26,574 nucleotides of DNA from Prolixibacteraceae bacterium (GCA_003516705.1 DPCJ01000052.1:1-26574); one strand, 5' to 3'; shown: positions 14,547-23,584, numbered from the stretch's first letter. Notes: generated from the letters alone by a model not told the origin. Translations and numbers: made by a program.

Positions 14547-16703
14547 ATGAAAATTTTTAAAACGAATCAGATTCGTAACATTACCTTATCAGGAAATGCC
14601 GGCAGTGGGAAAACCACCCTTGCAGAAGCTATGCTCTTCGAGGGTGGTATAATCAATCGCAGAGGTGAAGTCACTGCAAAAAATACAGCCTCAGATTACA
14701 CTCACATTGAACAGGATTACGGCAACTCTGTGTATTCATCACTGATGTACACCGAAGTTAACGGTAAAAAAATCAATATTCTCGATGCTCCCGGAATGGA
14801 TGACTTATGTGGCGGTGTAGTTTCATCGTTGTATGTTACCGACATGAATTTTATAGTGGTTAATGCATCGAACGGTATTGAAGCAGGAACTGAAGCTGCC
14901 AACCGTCATGCCGACACAGCCCACATTCCGGTAGGATTGATATTTAACCAACTCGACCACGACAACTCAAACTTCGACTCAACCCTTGAACAGTGCAAAA
15001 ACTTATTCGGAAATAAAGTTACAGTAATACAATATCCGGTTGATGCCGGCCCGGGGTTCTCTTCCATCATCGATGTATTGAAGATGAAAATGTACAAATA
15101 CGGGAAAGATGGAGGTAAACCTGAAATTGTTGATATTCCCGCTTCTGAAGCCGACAAGGCAGCCGAACTGCACAATCAGCTTGTAGAAATGGCTGCCGAA
15201 AACGAAGAATCGCTCATGGAGCTCTATTTCGAACAGGGTTCACTTTCAGAAGAAGACATGCGTAAGGGTATCCGTTTGGGCATTCTCGACCGCAGTTTAT
15301 ATCCTGTTTTGTGTACCGGAGCCAAGAAAAATATTGGCGTTGGCCGATTAATCGAATTTATTGCCAACAATGCACCGTCGCCTTGTGAAAGGCCACGCAT
15401 AAAAGTTGCCAGCGGCAAAGAACCAAAAATGGACGAAAGTGAAAAACCAAGTTTGTTTGTGTTTAAAACTGCCGTTGAACCACACGTTGGCGAAATCACT
15501 TATTTCAAGGTAATGTCGGGCAAAATTACCGAAGGCCTCGATTTGATTAACGCAACAACAGCCAATAAAGAAAGACTTTCGCAGATTTTTGTATCGGTTG
15601 GCAAAAACCGCGAAAAAGTGGAAGAATTGGTAGCCGGCGACCTTGGCTGCACTGTAAAACTAAAAGAAACAAAATACAACCACACACTTACCACCAAAGA
15701 GGCTGATACCAAATACCAGCCTATCAAATTCCCGCTTCCGCGAATCACCGTGGCAATGAAAGCCAAAAATGAATCGGACGATGAAAAAGTTGGTGAGGTA
15801 TTAAATAAAATCAGGTTTGAAGACCCGACATTCATCATTGAATACTCAAAAGAGCTGAAACAGTTGCTAGTGCAAGGTCAGGGAGAATATCACCTGAACA
15901 TTCTGAAATGGTTTTTCGATAATGTTTATAAAATTGAAGTTGAAGTTTATCAACCCAAAATACCCTACCGCGAAACCATTACGAAACCGGCACAGGCCGA
16001 TTACCGTCACAAAAAACAATCGGGTGGAGCTGGTCAGTTTGGAGAAGTTCACCTGATTATTGAACCTTATGAAGAAGGCAGTCAGCCCAAAACGATGTTC
16101 AAATTTGGCGACAAGGAACAAAAGATGTCGGTTCGCGACGTACAGGAACACGTTTTGCCATGGGGCGGTAAACTGATTTATTGCAACTGCATTGTTGGTG
16201 GTTCTATCGACGCCCGTTTTATGCCTGCAATTCTTAAAGGAATCATGGAAAAAATGGAAGAAGGCCCGCTTACAGGTTCGTATGCCCGCGACATCAGGGT
16301 TTATGTTTACGACGGGAAAATGCACCCGGTTGACTCAAACGAAATTTCTTTCAGGCTTGCCGGACGTAACGCATTCAGCAAGGCATTTAAAAATGCAGGA
16401 GCCAAAATTCTTGAGCCAATTTATAACCTTAATGTTTGGGTTCCGGCCGACAGAATGGGTGATGCCATGAGTGACCTTCAGGGCCGCCGTGCAATGATTA
16501 TGGGTATGGGCTCAGAAAAAAACCTCGAAAAAATTACTGCAAAAGTTCCGTTGAAGGAAATGTACAAATACACAACCGCTGTAAGTTCAATCACCGGTGG
16601 ACGTGGTTTGTTTAACATGGAATTCAGCGAATATGAAAAAGTTCCTGCCGATGTACAGGAAGAACTGCTGAAAGCTTACGCTGAAGAGGCAGACGAAGAA
16701 TAG
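14547..16703 (+). CDS. fusA2: elongation factor G paralogue, EF-G2 type
   Basis: A 718-residue EF-G with all five domains: G domain about 8-280, then domains II-V, including the domain IV loop SGGAGQFGEVHLIIEP. It catalyses tRNA-mRNA translocation in the canonical form, but the GTPase motifs here are altered. G1 is GNAGSGKTT (16-24) in place of GH[IV]DAGKTT. In switch I the conserved RGIT reads YGNS (58-61). G3 is DAPGMDD (80-86), with Met84 where the catalytic His of DTPGH should be. G4 is NQLD (134-137) in place of NKMD. A paralogue with this kind of change in Bacteroides thetaiotaomicron (EF-G2) is reported to work without GTP hydrolysis and to be induced by carbon limitation. The canonical fusA should lie in the str operon left of the window. 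A strong terminator follows. Confidence 0.93.
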   Translation: MKIFKTNQIRNITLSGNAGSGKTTLAEAMLFEGGIINRRGEVTAKNTASDYTHIEQDYGNSVYSSLMYTEVNGKKINILDAPGMDDLCGGVVSSLYVTDMNFIVVNASNGIEAGTEAANRHADTAHIPVGLIFNQLDHDNSNFDSTLEQCKNLFGNKVTVIQYPVDAGPGFSSIIDVLKMKMYKYGKDGGKPEIVDIPASEADKAAELHNQLVEMAAENEESLMELYFEQGSLSEEDMRKGIRLGILDRSLYPVLCTGAKKNIGVGRLIEFIANNAPSPCERPRIKVASGKEPKMDESEKPSLFVFKTAVEPHVGEITYFKVMSGKITEGLDLINATTANKERLSQIFVSVGKNREKVEELVAGDLGCTVKLKETKYNHTLTTKEADTKYQPIKFPLPRITVAMKAKNESDDEKVGEVLNKIRFEDPTFIIEYSKELKQLLVQGQGEYHLNILKWFFDNVYKIEVEVYQPKIPYRETITKPAQADYRHKKQSGGAGQFGEVHLIIEPYEEGSQPKTMFKFGDKEQKMSVRDVQEHVLPWGGKLIYCNCIVGGSIDARFMPAILKGIMEKMEEGPLTGSYARDIRVYVYDGKMHPVDSNEISFRLAGRNAFSKAFKNAGAKILEPIYNLNVWVPADRMGDAMSDLQGRRAMIMGMGSEKNLEKITAKVPLKEMYKYTTAVSSITGGRGLFNMEFSEYEKVPADVQEELLKAYAEEADEE

Positions 16704-16741
16704 AACATTTTCTAATCCATTTCACTATAAACCAATGAACG

Positions 16742-16772
16742 GCCCCGGCTCGAAAGAGTCGGGGCTTTTTTT
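16742..16772 (+). terminator. intrinsic terminator after EF-G2
   Basis: A 10-bp GC-rich stem (GCCCCGGCTC at 16742-16751 with GAGTCGGGGC at 16756-16765, one G-U pair), closed by a GAAA tetraloop and followed by seven T. It is a textbook rho-independent terminator, so EF-G2 is probably monocistronic. Confidence 0.95.
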
Positions 16773-16855
16773 ATGTTCATTTTTACTGCTCTAAAACATA
16801 CGGCGCAAACATTTATTTTTCGTAAATTGCCACGAACCTGAAAAAATTTTAAACC

Positions 16856-17797
16856 ATGACCGTAAACTATGCCGAACCACTTTCAGTGGGTTTTAACCGC
16901 ATGAAAAAAGCCCTTTTTCAACCTTTCGACTTACCCAAATGGATAACCATCGGATTTACCGCTTTTCTTGCCGGATTAACTGAATGCAGCAGCGGCGGCG
17001 GTGGAGGAAGCAATGGTAAGATAAACAACAATATTAACGATTTTAACGTTGACAAGATTTTTTCATTTCCCGAAATAGCCCGCAACTGGCTGGTTGAACA
17101 TCCGCTTTGGTTCGGATTGATAATAGCGGCCCTTGTTTTAGTTTTTGTAATTGCCACAGTGCTTACATGGGTTAGCTCCCGCGGAAAATTTATGTTTCTG
17201 TACAACGTGGTAAATAATACCGATGCAGTAGTTAAACCCTGGCATGACTACCGGAAACAGGGAAACTCGCTTTTCTGGTGGCAATTCTTTTATGGCTGGC
17301 TGGTTTTTGGCGTGATTATTTTACTGGCTATCTATGGTTTTGGCGTGGCAAAAAATATACATACCGGTGTTGTACCCGAAGTTTCGAAAATAGGTTTTAT
17401 TGTAAGTTTTGTAATTACCATTGTTGCTTTGCTGGTTATTTTCGGGTACATATCTCTGTTTCTGAACGATTTTATTGTTCCTATCATGTACAAACACAAC
17501 CTTTCTGCAACACAAGCCTGGTCTAAATTTCTGACGCTCACCTTACAGCATCCGGGTTCGTTTATTCTTTACGGACTTTTTATTTTTGTGCTTGGCATCG
17601 GCGTGGGAATTCTCATATTATTAGCTGCCCTGTTAACCTGCTGTATCGGGCTGCTGCTGATTATGATCCCATTTGTAGGGTCGGTAATTCTGCTGCCGGT
17701 AAGCTACACTTTCAGAGCATTCAGTATCGGGTTTCTGGCACAGTTTGGCGATTACTTTTCAGTAAACGAAGAAACAGCCGGGATTTTGCCACAATAA
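16856..17797 (+). CDS. multi-pass membrane protein of unknown function
   Basis: A 313-residue inner-membrane protein with about six hydrophobic segments (about 28-42, 84-105, 139-163, 178-205, 235-260 and 261-290). A Gly/Ser/Asn linker with five Gly in a row (47-51) follows the first segment. A conserved-looking loop SSRGKFMFLYNVVNNTDAVVKPWHDYRKQGNSLFWW (107-142) sits after the second helix; I recall similar RGKFMFL...W..Y...GNSLF loops in archaeal and bacterial DUF7544-like proteins, but cannot confirm membership. No catalytic motif is visible. The next gene starts 160 bp downstream on the same strand and also encodes a membrane protein; a functional link is possible but unsupported. Start: ATG at 16856, about 85 bp after the EF-G2 terminator. 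Confidence 0.75.
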   Translation: MTVNYAEPLSVGFNRMKKALFQPFDLPKWITIGFTAFLAGLTECSSGGGGGSNGKINNNINDFNVDKIFSFPEIARNWLVEHPLWFGLIIAALVLVFVIATVLTWVSSRGKFMFLYNVVNNTDAVVKPWHDYRKQGNSLFWWQFFYGWLVFGVIILLAIYGFGVAKNIHTGVVPEVSKIGFIVSFVITIVALLVIFGYISLFLNDFIVPIMYKHNLSATQAWSKFLTLTLQHPGSFILYGLFIFVLGIGVGILILLAALLTCCIGLLLIMIPFVGSVILLPVSYTFRAFSIGFLAQFGDYFSVNEETAGILPQ

Positions 17798-17858
17798 ATA
17801 AATCAGCAATAAAAATAGCTGACTGCCAATTTGTACAGCAATCTGCTCTCGTTCGTGC

Positions 17859-17875
17859 ATTCCATGTAATGGAAT
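17859..17875. promoter_or_regulatory. 7-bp inverted repeat just upstream of a -7 box
   Basis: ATTCCAT (17859-17865), spacer GTA, ATGGAAT (17869-17875). The centre is about 23 bp upstream of the -7 box TATTTTTG at 17890, where the -33 element should be. It may be an operator for the transporter-like gene. A weak terminator of the preceding gene is the alternative, since AATTTTT follows. Confidence 0.4.
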
Positions 17876-17889
17876 AATTTTTCAATTGC

Positions 17890-17897
17890 TATTTTTG
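17890..17897 (+). promoter_or_regulatory. -7 box for the S-T-NTPase fusion gene
   Basis: An exact TAnnTTTG match (TATTTTTG) about 60 bp upstream of the ATG at 17958, with no good -33 TTTG at 19-21 bp; the inverted repeat occupies that place, as might be seen for an activator-dependent promoter. Confidence 0.45.
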
Positions 17898-17957
17898 CGA
17901 GCCGGAGTCTATTTACAAACCGGGGCACAAATCGTACTTCTAAAGCGGAACATTGGC

Positions 17958-19673
17958 ATGGTAAAATCGAACGGGCAGCTCAACGAAACATGGATAAAAT
18001 CGGCATTACTTGGAACAACATGGGCCTCATCCGAAATAATTCTCGGAAGTTTTTTGCATAATCTGCGTATTCCTTTCAGCGGAAACATTTTAACTGCAAT
18101 CGGGTTAATCATTCTTATTTCGGCAAGTTATAAATGGGGTGAAAAAGGGTTATTCTGGCGGGCCGGATTAATTTGCGCATTGTTGAAAACAATGTCGCCA
18201 AGTGCAGTCATTTTCAGACCGATGATTGCCATTTTCAGTGAAGCTTTGTTGCTCGAATTTTCCGTTCGATTGCTGGGGCGTAATATGGCCGGGTTTATTG
18301 TTGGTTCAGCACTGGCCATGTCGTGGAACCTGTTTCAGAAAATTTTCAATTTTATAATTTTCTATGGAAACAACATTATTGAAGTTTACACCAACCTGAT
18401 GAAATTTGCGGAGAAGCAGCTCAGACTTCAGTTTGATGCTGTTTGGTCGCCACTATTTGTTTTACTGGGTTTGTACATAATTTTTGGTGTAATAACAGCA
18501 ATCATCGGAATCAGAACAGGGAAAATTATAAAATCAGGTAAAACGACTCAGGCAAATTCTGTAAAATTTAGAGAATTTAATACTCCGGGAACCGGAAATC
18601 AAAATAAATTCAGCTATTCACCGGGCTGGTTGTTTGCAAATATTTTGCTTTTGATTGGGTTACTGTTTTTCGCCGGAAGAATTCACCTTGGCATTTGGGC
18701 TCTACTTGTTTTAGTTACTGCCGCGATTTGGGCATTCAGATATAAACGCGCTTACAGACAAATTATCAGACCCCGGTTCTGGATTTTTTTTGTATTGATA
18801 ACCATGCTTACAGCCGTAGTTTTCACACAACTCGAATCAGAACCTGTTCCCATTTCAACAGCTGTTTTGATTGGTGTTGAAATGAACCTGCGCGCCATTG
18901 TGGTTATTATGGGTTTTACAGTTATCGGGACTGAATTGTATCACCCCGGAATAAGAACATTTTTTGGCAACGGTTATTTCAAACAACTTCCGCTTGCCAT
19001 CGAAATTTCGGTTGAAACACTGCCTGCTGTTATCGCCAACACACCCGATGTAAAAACCATTCTCAGAAATCCGGTTTTAGTTGTAAGTCAGTTGATAAAT
19101 TATGCCGAATTCAGGTTAGATGAAATCAAAAAGAACAGGCTCAACGAACAGAAAATTTATATTATAACCGGTGGAATAGGTTCTGGGAAAACCACTTTGC
19201 TAAAGAATTTAGTTACAAGATTTCACGCTGATAATATTCAGGTAAATGGCATACTTTCGTTACGAAAAATACAGGAAAACACAACCACCGGATATCATAT
19301 TCTCGATATAAAAACTGGAGAAGAGACAGCTTTTTTAAGTACTTCAGGAATTGATGAGCAGCAAAGAGTTGGTAAATATTTTATCAGTGAAACTGCTCTT
19401 GAAAAAGGAAATGCCGTTCTTTTTAATTGCAAATCAGGAATTGTTATCATTGATGAAACAGGATTGCTTGAACTCAACAACAAAGGGTGGGCACCTGCTA
19501 TTCATCATCTAATGGCAACTAAAAGTTGTCATCTTATTTTCTCGGTCAGACAAGAAATCCTGGCAGAAATAATTCAGAATTTCAGGATTTCGCCTGCCAA
19601 GATTTTTAATATCGGGGAAACAAAAACAGAAGATATTACAACAGAAATCCTGAATACTTTCAGACCAGTTTAA
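17958..19673 (+). CDS. fused ECF-like membrane transporter and THEP1-type NTPase
   Basis: A 571-residue three-part protein. Residues about 10-190 hold several membrane helices resembling an ECF substrate-binding S component (WASSEIILGSFLHNLRIPFSGN, LFWRAGLICALLKTMSPSAVIF abbreviated to key parts). Residues about 222-395 hold further helices that resemble the T component (CbiQ/EcfT), with GVEMNLRAIVVIMGFTVIG (306-324) followed by FKQLPLAIEISVETLPAVIA. Residues about 398-571 form a P-loop NTPase of the THEP1/NTPase_1 type: Walker A GGIGSGKTT (405-413), Walker B GIVIIDETGLLEL (494-506), VRQEIL (530-535). Canonical ECF systems use ABC-type ATPases, and no ABC signature is present. The start is ATG 17958; the in-frame TTG at 17886 lies upstream of the -7 box. 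The substrate is unknown. The domain assignments are from motif memory; the NTPase is firm, S and T are tentative. Confidence 0.72.
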   Translation: MVKSNGQLNETWIKSALLGTTWASSEIILGSFLHNLRIPFSGNILTAIGLIILISASYKWGEKGLFWRAGLICALLKTMSPSAVIFRPMIAIFSEALLLEFSVRLLGRNMAGFIVGSALAMSWNLFQKIFNFIIFYGNNIIEVYTNLMKFAEKQLRLQFDAVWSPLFVLLGLYIIFGVITAIIGIRTGKIIKSGKTTQANSVKFREFNTPGTGNQNKFSYSPGWLFANILLLIGLLFFAGRIHLGIWALLVLVTAAIWAFRYKRAYRQIIRPRFWIFFVLITMLTAVVFTQLESEPVPISTAVLIGVEMNLRAIVVIMGFTVIGTELYHPGIRTFFGNGYFKQLPLAIEISVETLPAVIANTPDVKTILRNPVLVVSQLINYAEFRLDEIKKNRLNEQKIYIITGGIGSGKTTLLKNLVTRFHADNIQVNGILSLRKIQENTTTGYHILDIKTGEETAFLSTSGIDEQQRVGKYFISETALEKGNAVLFNCKSGIVIIDETGLLELNNKGWAPAIHHLMATKSCHLIFSVRQEILAEIIQNFRISPAKIFNIGETKTEDITTEILNTFRPV

Positions 19674-19678
19674 AGGTT

Positions 19679-20977
19679 TTAATCCTTATCCCTGAACAAG
19701 TGAAAGAAACCGTCTTTGTGGCGTTTTACTCCATCGCGGCCAATACCCGTTACATTGTAAAAATAAACTCCGGGGCTGGCCATACGCCCACCCATTCCGC
19801 GGCCATCCCAAACAGTTTGAGTCCAGGTTTGTTCAAAACCGCGTACATCACCGCTTTTCCATGAGTGTAAACGTTTTCCCCAACGGTTGTAAATATCAAT
19901 TTCAACACTTTGCATCGACCAGAATTTCACCACAAATTCATCGTTTGTACCATCGCCATTGGGTGTAAAAACATTGGGAACTGCAATAAACGAAGTATCA
20001 ACTTTTATATAATCTTCCAGATAAAAAGTATCGACACAAACCAAACCCGGTGATTGTTTTTTCGAAACAAGTTTAACCATGTAAGTTCCTGTATTTTCAT
20101 AAATAAACACAGGACTATCATCGTATGCAACAACCATAATACTATCTACCGGCGTTGTTGAACCAGCCGATTCCTCTTTGATTTCGTCAAGATCGCGAAA
20201 GAAAAACCATTCGTATTGTCCGGCGGTTCCGTTTTCCGAAGCATTTGCAAAAGTCACTGTCAACGGAGCTTCTCCTCCAGATTCATCAACAGTAAAAAAA
20301 GCTTTGGTTACCACCGATTCATAACTTACCTGCATCAAAGCTTCGCATCCATATTGGTCGTAAACCCTGAATGTGTAATCAGTATTAGCTGTTGGCGGGT
20401 TCAATATCTGCGGATTCGAAACCGCGGCAATTATCTCATCTCCTTTCTTCCACTGAACTTTTACCACTTTATTCAACAAAACAGTTGCACCGGTCGAAAG
20501 GTCATTGTACTCAAATGCACCTGTTTCATGTTTCGAGGTAAGCTGAAAAAAATCGCAATTCGATTCTGTTATTTCAGCTTCAGCAGTGAACCAGTCGTTA
20601 AAAACCCAGGCGCGATAGACCTGCGAGTTATCGCCTTGCGTAACGGTAACCCTGTAACAACCGTCGGAAAGATTATTAATAACCGACTGAGTAGCGTCGG
20701 CACTTTCAGAAAAATAAAAACTGAAACTGCCTGCTTCATATTTTTCCCACAAAAAGGTTTTTGTACCTGTAAGATTTGTTGTAACACTTAACATTCCTTC
20801 AGCGCTGCCCGCAGCCGCACTGCAAAAAACAAAAATACTGTCGGTTTCTGTAAAAACCGGGTAACTGGTTTTATCTGATCCGGTTGAACCGGGTGCTGAA
20901 ATCTGTGCATTGGCAACCGCCGAAAAAGCAACCGCAAGTACTATAAAAAGTGGTTTTAAAAAGGTGCTGACATTCAT
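19679..20977 (-). CDS. T9SS-exported PKD-domain protein with CHU_C (type B) sorting domain
   Basis: A 432-residue secreted protein. Signal peptide 1-24 (VANA/QISAPG). The middle contains beta-sandwich segments and a PKD-like domain (about 228-330: FTVDESGGEAPLTVTFANASENGTAGQYEWFF, ending with YENTGTYMVKLVSK). The C-terminal 95 or so residues are the type IX secretion type B sorting domain, with VPNVFTPNGDGTNDEF and IYNRWGKRLH...WDGRGMGGRMASPGVYFYNV. The protein should cross the outer membrane through the type IX machinery and stay at the surface. It is convergent with the upstream NTPase gene, 5 bp between stops. No catalytic domain is visible; adhesion or structural use is a guess. Confidence 0.9.
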   Translation of the reverse strand: MNVSTFLKPLFIVLAVAFSAVANAQISAPGSTGSDKTSYPVFTETDSIFVFCSAAAGSAEGMLSVTTNLTGTKTFLWEKYEAGSFSFYFSESADATQSVINNLSDGCYRVTVTQGDNSQVYRAWVFNDWFTAEAEITESNCDFFQLTSKHETGAFEYNDLSTGATVLLNKVVKVQWKKGDEIIAAVSNPQILNPPTANTDYTFRVYDQYGCEALMQVSYESVVTKAFFTVDESGGEAPLTVTFANASENGTAGQYEWFFFRDLDEIKEESAGSTTPVDSIMVVAYDDSPVFIYENTGTYMVKLVSKKQSPGLVCVDTFYLEDYIKVDTSFIAVPNVFTPNGDGTNDEFVVKFWSMQSVEIDIYNRWGKRLHSWKSGDVRGFEQTWTQTVWDGRGMGGRMASPGVYFYNVTGIGRDGVKRHKDGFFHLFRDKD

Positions 20978-21059
20978 ATAACTACCGTTTGTGCTGCAAT
21001 ATTAACGTATAATTTTTATTAAATTGTTTGCGCCTGCCTAAAAATCTGAATTGCCCAGG

Positions 21060-21090
21060 CAAAAGTATTCCAACCTGTATTGTTAATAAA
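21060..21090 (-). promoter_or_regulatory. promoter for the T9SS cargo gene
   Basis: Minus-strand -7 box TACTTTTG (21067-21060), with TTTA (21090-21087) at 19 bp as a 3-of-4 -33 match. Leader about 80 nt. It lies in the spacer shared with the divergent helicase promoter. Confidence 0.5.
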
Positions 21091-21128
21091 ACAACTGCAA
21101 CGAAATGGCGTTTACAACGAACATCATA

Positions 21129-21136
21129 TACATTTG
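21129..21136 (+). promoter_or_regulatory. -7 box for the helicase gene
   Basis: An exact TAnnTTTG match (TACATTTG), 25 bp before the TTG start at 21161. No clear -33 is present. The position argues against a start as far upstream as 21080. Confidence 0.45.
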
Positions 21137-21160
21137 CGTTTGATTGAAAACACAATAGAT

Positions 21161-23470
21161 TTGAACAATTATTTAAATGAATTAAATAAAGCACAGCATG
21201 AAGCAGTTGTGCGAACCGAAGGTCCATCGCTGATTATTGCCGGTGCCGGCTCAGGAAAAACACGGGTTTTAACTTACCGCATTGCCCATTTGCTGAAACA
21301 AGGTGTGAGGCCATCAACCATCCTCGCACTTACATTTACCAACAAAGCTGCCCGCGAAATGAAAGAAAGGATTTCTTCGGTAGTGGGCGAAAATACAGCG
21401 CGGTATTTATGGATGGGAACTTTTCACAGCGTTTTTGCCCGTATTTTACGCACCGAACACGAAATTCTCGGATACCCGTCGAACTTTACAATTTACGATA
21501 GCGCCGACAGTAAAAGTCTGATAAAAACAATCATCAAAAGTTTTGACCTTGACGAAAAAACATACAAACCCGGAGTTGTGGCATCGCGGATTTCGATGGC
21601 AAAAAACAACCTGATTACACCCGCGGTTTACGCCAACTCAGCCGAAATAAGACAGGTTGACAAAAGTATGCGAATGAGTGCTATTGCCGAAATTTACAAG
21701 GAATACGCCAAACGTTCGTTTCTTTCGGGGGCGATGGACTTCGACGACCTGCTGTTAAAAACCAACGTTTTGTTCCGCGATTATCCCGAAGTGCTGGCCA
21801 AATACCACGAACGCTTCGACTATGTTTTGGTTGATGAGTATCAGGATACAAATTATGCCCAGTACCTCATTGTAAAAAAACTGGCATCGAAAACCAACAA
21901 CATCTGCGTGGTTGGCGACGATGCACAAAGTATTTATTCATTTCGCGGAGCGCGGATTGAAAACATTCTCAATTTCAAAAACGACTACCCCGACCACAAA
22001 ATTTTCAAGCTCGAACAAAACTATCGTTCAACGCAAACCATTGTAAACGCGGCCAACAGCATTATTTCGAACAACAAACGACAGATTCCAAAAACTGTTT
22101 TCTCTGAAAATGAAAAGGGTAATCCAATAAAAATACTTTCGGCTTTAACCGATAACGAAGAAGGGTTTTTGGTGGTACAGGAGATTGCTGAAACACAGCT
22201 CCGCAACCATTATAAAAATGCCGATTACGCCATTTTGTACCGCACCAATGCACAATCGCGTATTTTTGAGGAAGCGCTGCGCAAACGAAATATTCCGTAC
22301 AAGATTTATGGCGGCCTCAGCTTTTACCAGCGAAAGGAAATCAAAGACCTCCTCTCCTACTTCAGGCTCACCATTAACCCGGCTGACAATGAAGCTTTAA
22401 AACGAATTATCAACTTTCCGGCACGCGGAATCGGAGACACAACACTCGATAAACTTGAAAATGTGGCTGCTGCCGCCGACAAATCGATATGGCAGGTTAT
22501 CGGAAACCTTGAGATGCAAAACGATGCGGGTCTAAACAAAGGAACTGTAACAAAACTGATGGGGTTCCATCGGTTAATCAATCATTTTATTGCAGTTGCG
22601 GCTGATAACGATGCTTTTTCGGCAGCTAAAACTATTACCGACCAAACCGGTTTACTAAAGGAACTTTACAACGATAAATCACCCGAAGGAGTTAGCCGTT
22701 ATGAAAATATTCAGGAATTGCTCAATGCAATTCAGGAATTCAGTCTGAATTCGCTCGAAACCGGTGAACCGTCAAAACTGGCAAACTATCTCGAAGACGT
22801 GGCGTTGTTAACCGACCAGGATAACGAAAAAGAGGAAGACCGCGATAAGGTGACACTCATGACAATTCACTCCGCCAAAGGCCTTGAGTTTAAAAATGTG
22901 TTTGTTGTAGGCATGGAAGAAAACCTTCTCCCGTCGTTGCGTGAGGACCAGAAACAGGGCGAAGATTCGATTGAAGAAGAGCGCCGTTTGTTTTATGTTG
23001 CCGTTACCCGGGCTAAAGAAAATGCCTGGCTTAGTTACGCCAATCAGCGTTACCGCTGGGGCAACCTCGATTTTTGCACTCCCAGCCGTTTTCTCCGTGA
23101 ATTAGACGAGAAATACACCAACATTTCAAGTTCGGAACTTAAGAATTCAAGAAACAAAAATATTGAGCCGATGGAAGACAGCGGGTTTCATTTTAACCGC
23201 ACAATAAAAAAATCGCTGATTCCTTCAAATCCTAGTTTTTTGGCAAGACGGCCGTTGGCTGCCGGGCAGAATACAGAGAACAACAACTTCGAAGGCGACG
23301 ATCCAAACGCCATTCAGCAGGGAATGACAGTTGAACACCAGCGTTTCGGCGAAGGGAAAGTGATACATGTTGAAGGCGTTATGCCAAATACAAAAGCAAC
23401 CATTTTCTTCCCTACATTGGGGCAGAAACAGTTGCTGCTGAAGTTTGCAAAACTGAAAATCAAAGGTTAG
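21161..23470 (+). CDS. pcrA: UvrD/PcrA-type superfamily 1 DNA helicase
   Basis: A 769-residue 3'-5' helicase that unwinds DNA in repair and strips proteins from it. Motifs: Q-motif LNKAQHEAV (8-16), Walker A GAGSGKT (28-34), motif Ia LTFTNKAAREMK, Walker B VDEYQDTN, motif III GDDAQSIYSFRGA, motif IV EQNYRST, motif V VTLMTIHSAKGLEFKNVFVVG, motif VI VAVTRAKE. The C-terminal tail has GMTVEHQRFGEGKVIHVEG, the Tudor-like PcrA domain that binds RNA polymerase in Bacillus. The start is uncertain: TTG at 21161 gives the usual family N-terminus (NNYLNELNKAQ), there is no ATG between there and motif Ia, and a -7 box lies just upstream. Confidence 0.93.
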   Translation: MNNYLNELNKAQHEAVVRTEGPSLIIAGAGSGKTRVLTYRIAHLLKQGVRPSTILALTFTNKAAREMKERISSVVGENTARYLWMGTFHSVFARILRTEHEILGYPSNFTIYDSADSKSLIKTIIKSFDLDEKTYKPGVVASRISMAKNNLITPAVYANSAEIRQVDKSMRMSAIAEIYKEYAKRSFLSGAMDFDDLLLKTNVLFRDYPEVLAKYHERFDYVLVDEYQDTNYAQYLIVKKLASKTNNICVVGDDAQSIYSFRGARIENILNFKNDYPDHKIFKLEQNYRSTQTIVNAANSIISNNKRQIPKTVFSENEKGNPIKILSALTDNEEGFLVVQEIAETQLRNHYKNADYAILYRTNAQSRIFEEALRKRNIPYKIYGGLSFYQRKEIKDLLSYFRLTINPADNEALKRIINFPARGIGDTTLDKLENVAAAADKSIWQVIGNLEMQNDAGLNKGTVTKLMGFHRLINHFIAVAADNDAFSAAKTITDQTGLLKELYNDKSPEGVSRYENIQELLNAIQEFSLNSLETGEPSKLANYLEDVALLTDQDNEKEEDRDKVTLMTIHSAKGLEFKNVFVVGMEENLLPSLREDQKQGEDSIEEERRLFYVAVTRAKENAWLSYANQRYRWGNLDFCTPSRFLRELDEKYTNISSSELKNSRNKNIEPMEDSGFHFNRTIKKSLIPSNPSFLARRPLAAGQNTENNNFEGDDPNAIQQGMTVEHQRFGEGKVIHVEGVMPNTKATIFFPTLGQKQLLLKFAKLKIKG

Positions 23471-23485
23471 CAACCCAAAAATAAA

Positions 23486-23516
23486 ATTGCACATTGCACG
23501 GAAATCATTAGTTTTG
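23486..23516 (+). promoter_or_regulatory. promoter for the DUF4290-murA operon
   Basis: ATTG (23486-23489, 3 of 4 to TTTG), 19 bp, then TAGTTTTG (23509-23516), an exact -7 box. Leader about 60 nt to the ATG at 23585. Confidence 0.6.
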
Positions 23517-23584
23517 CAACAAAATCCACAAAACCAAAACACTGCCGGTTCCTGCTGATATTAAAAATTTAAAGAAAAACAGAA

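Noticed and set aside
15867..16325. 152-residue minus-strand frame in EF-G2
   Set aside because: Antisense shadow of conserved domains III-IV.
17886..17957. Fusion-protein start at TTG 17886
   Set aside because: It lies on top of the -7 box; the ATG at 17958 gives a clean start.
21080..21160. Helicase start at TTG 21080
   Set aside because: It adds a 27-residue segment unlike the family N-terminus and lies upstream of the -7 box at 21129.
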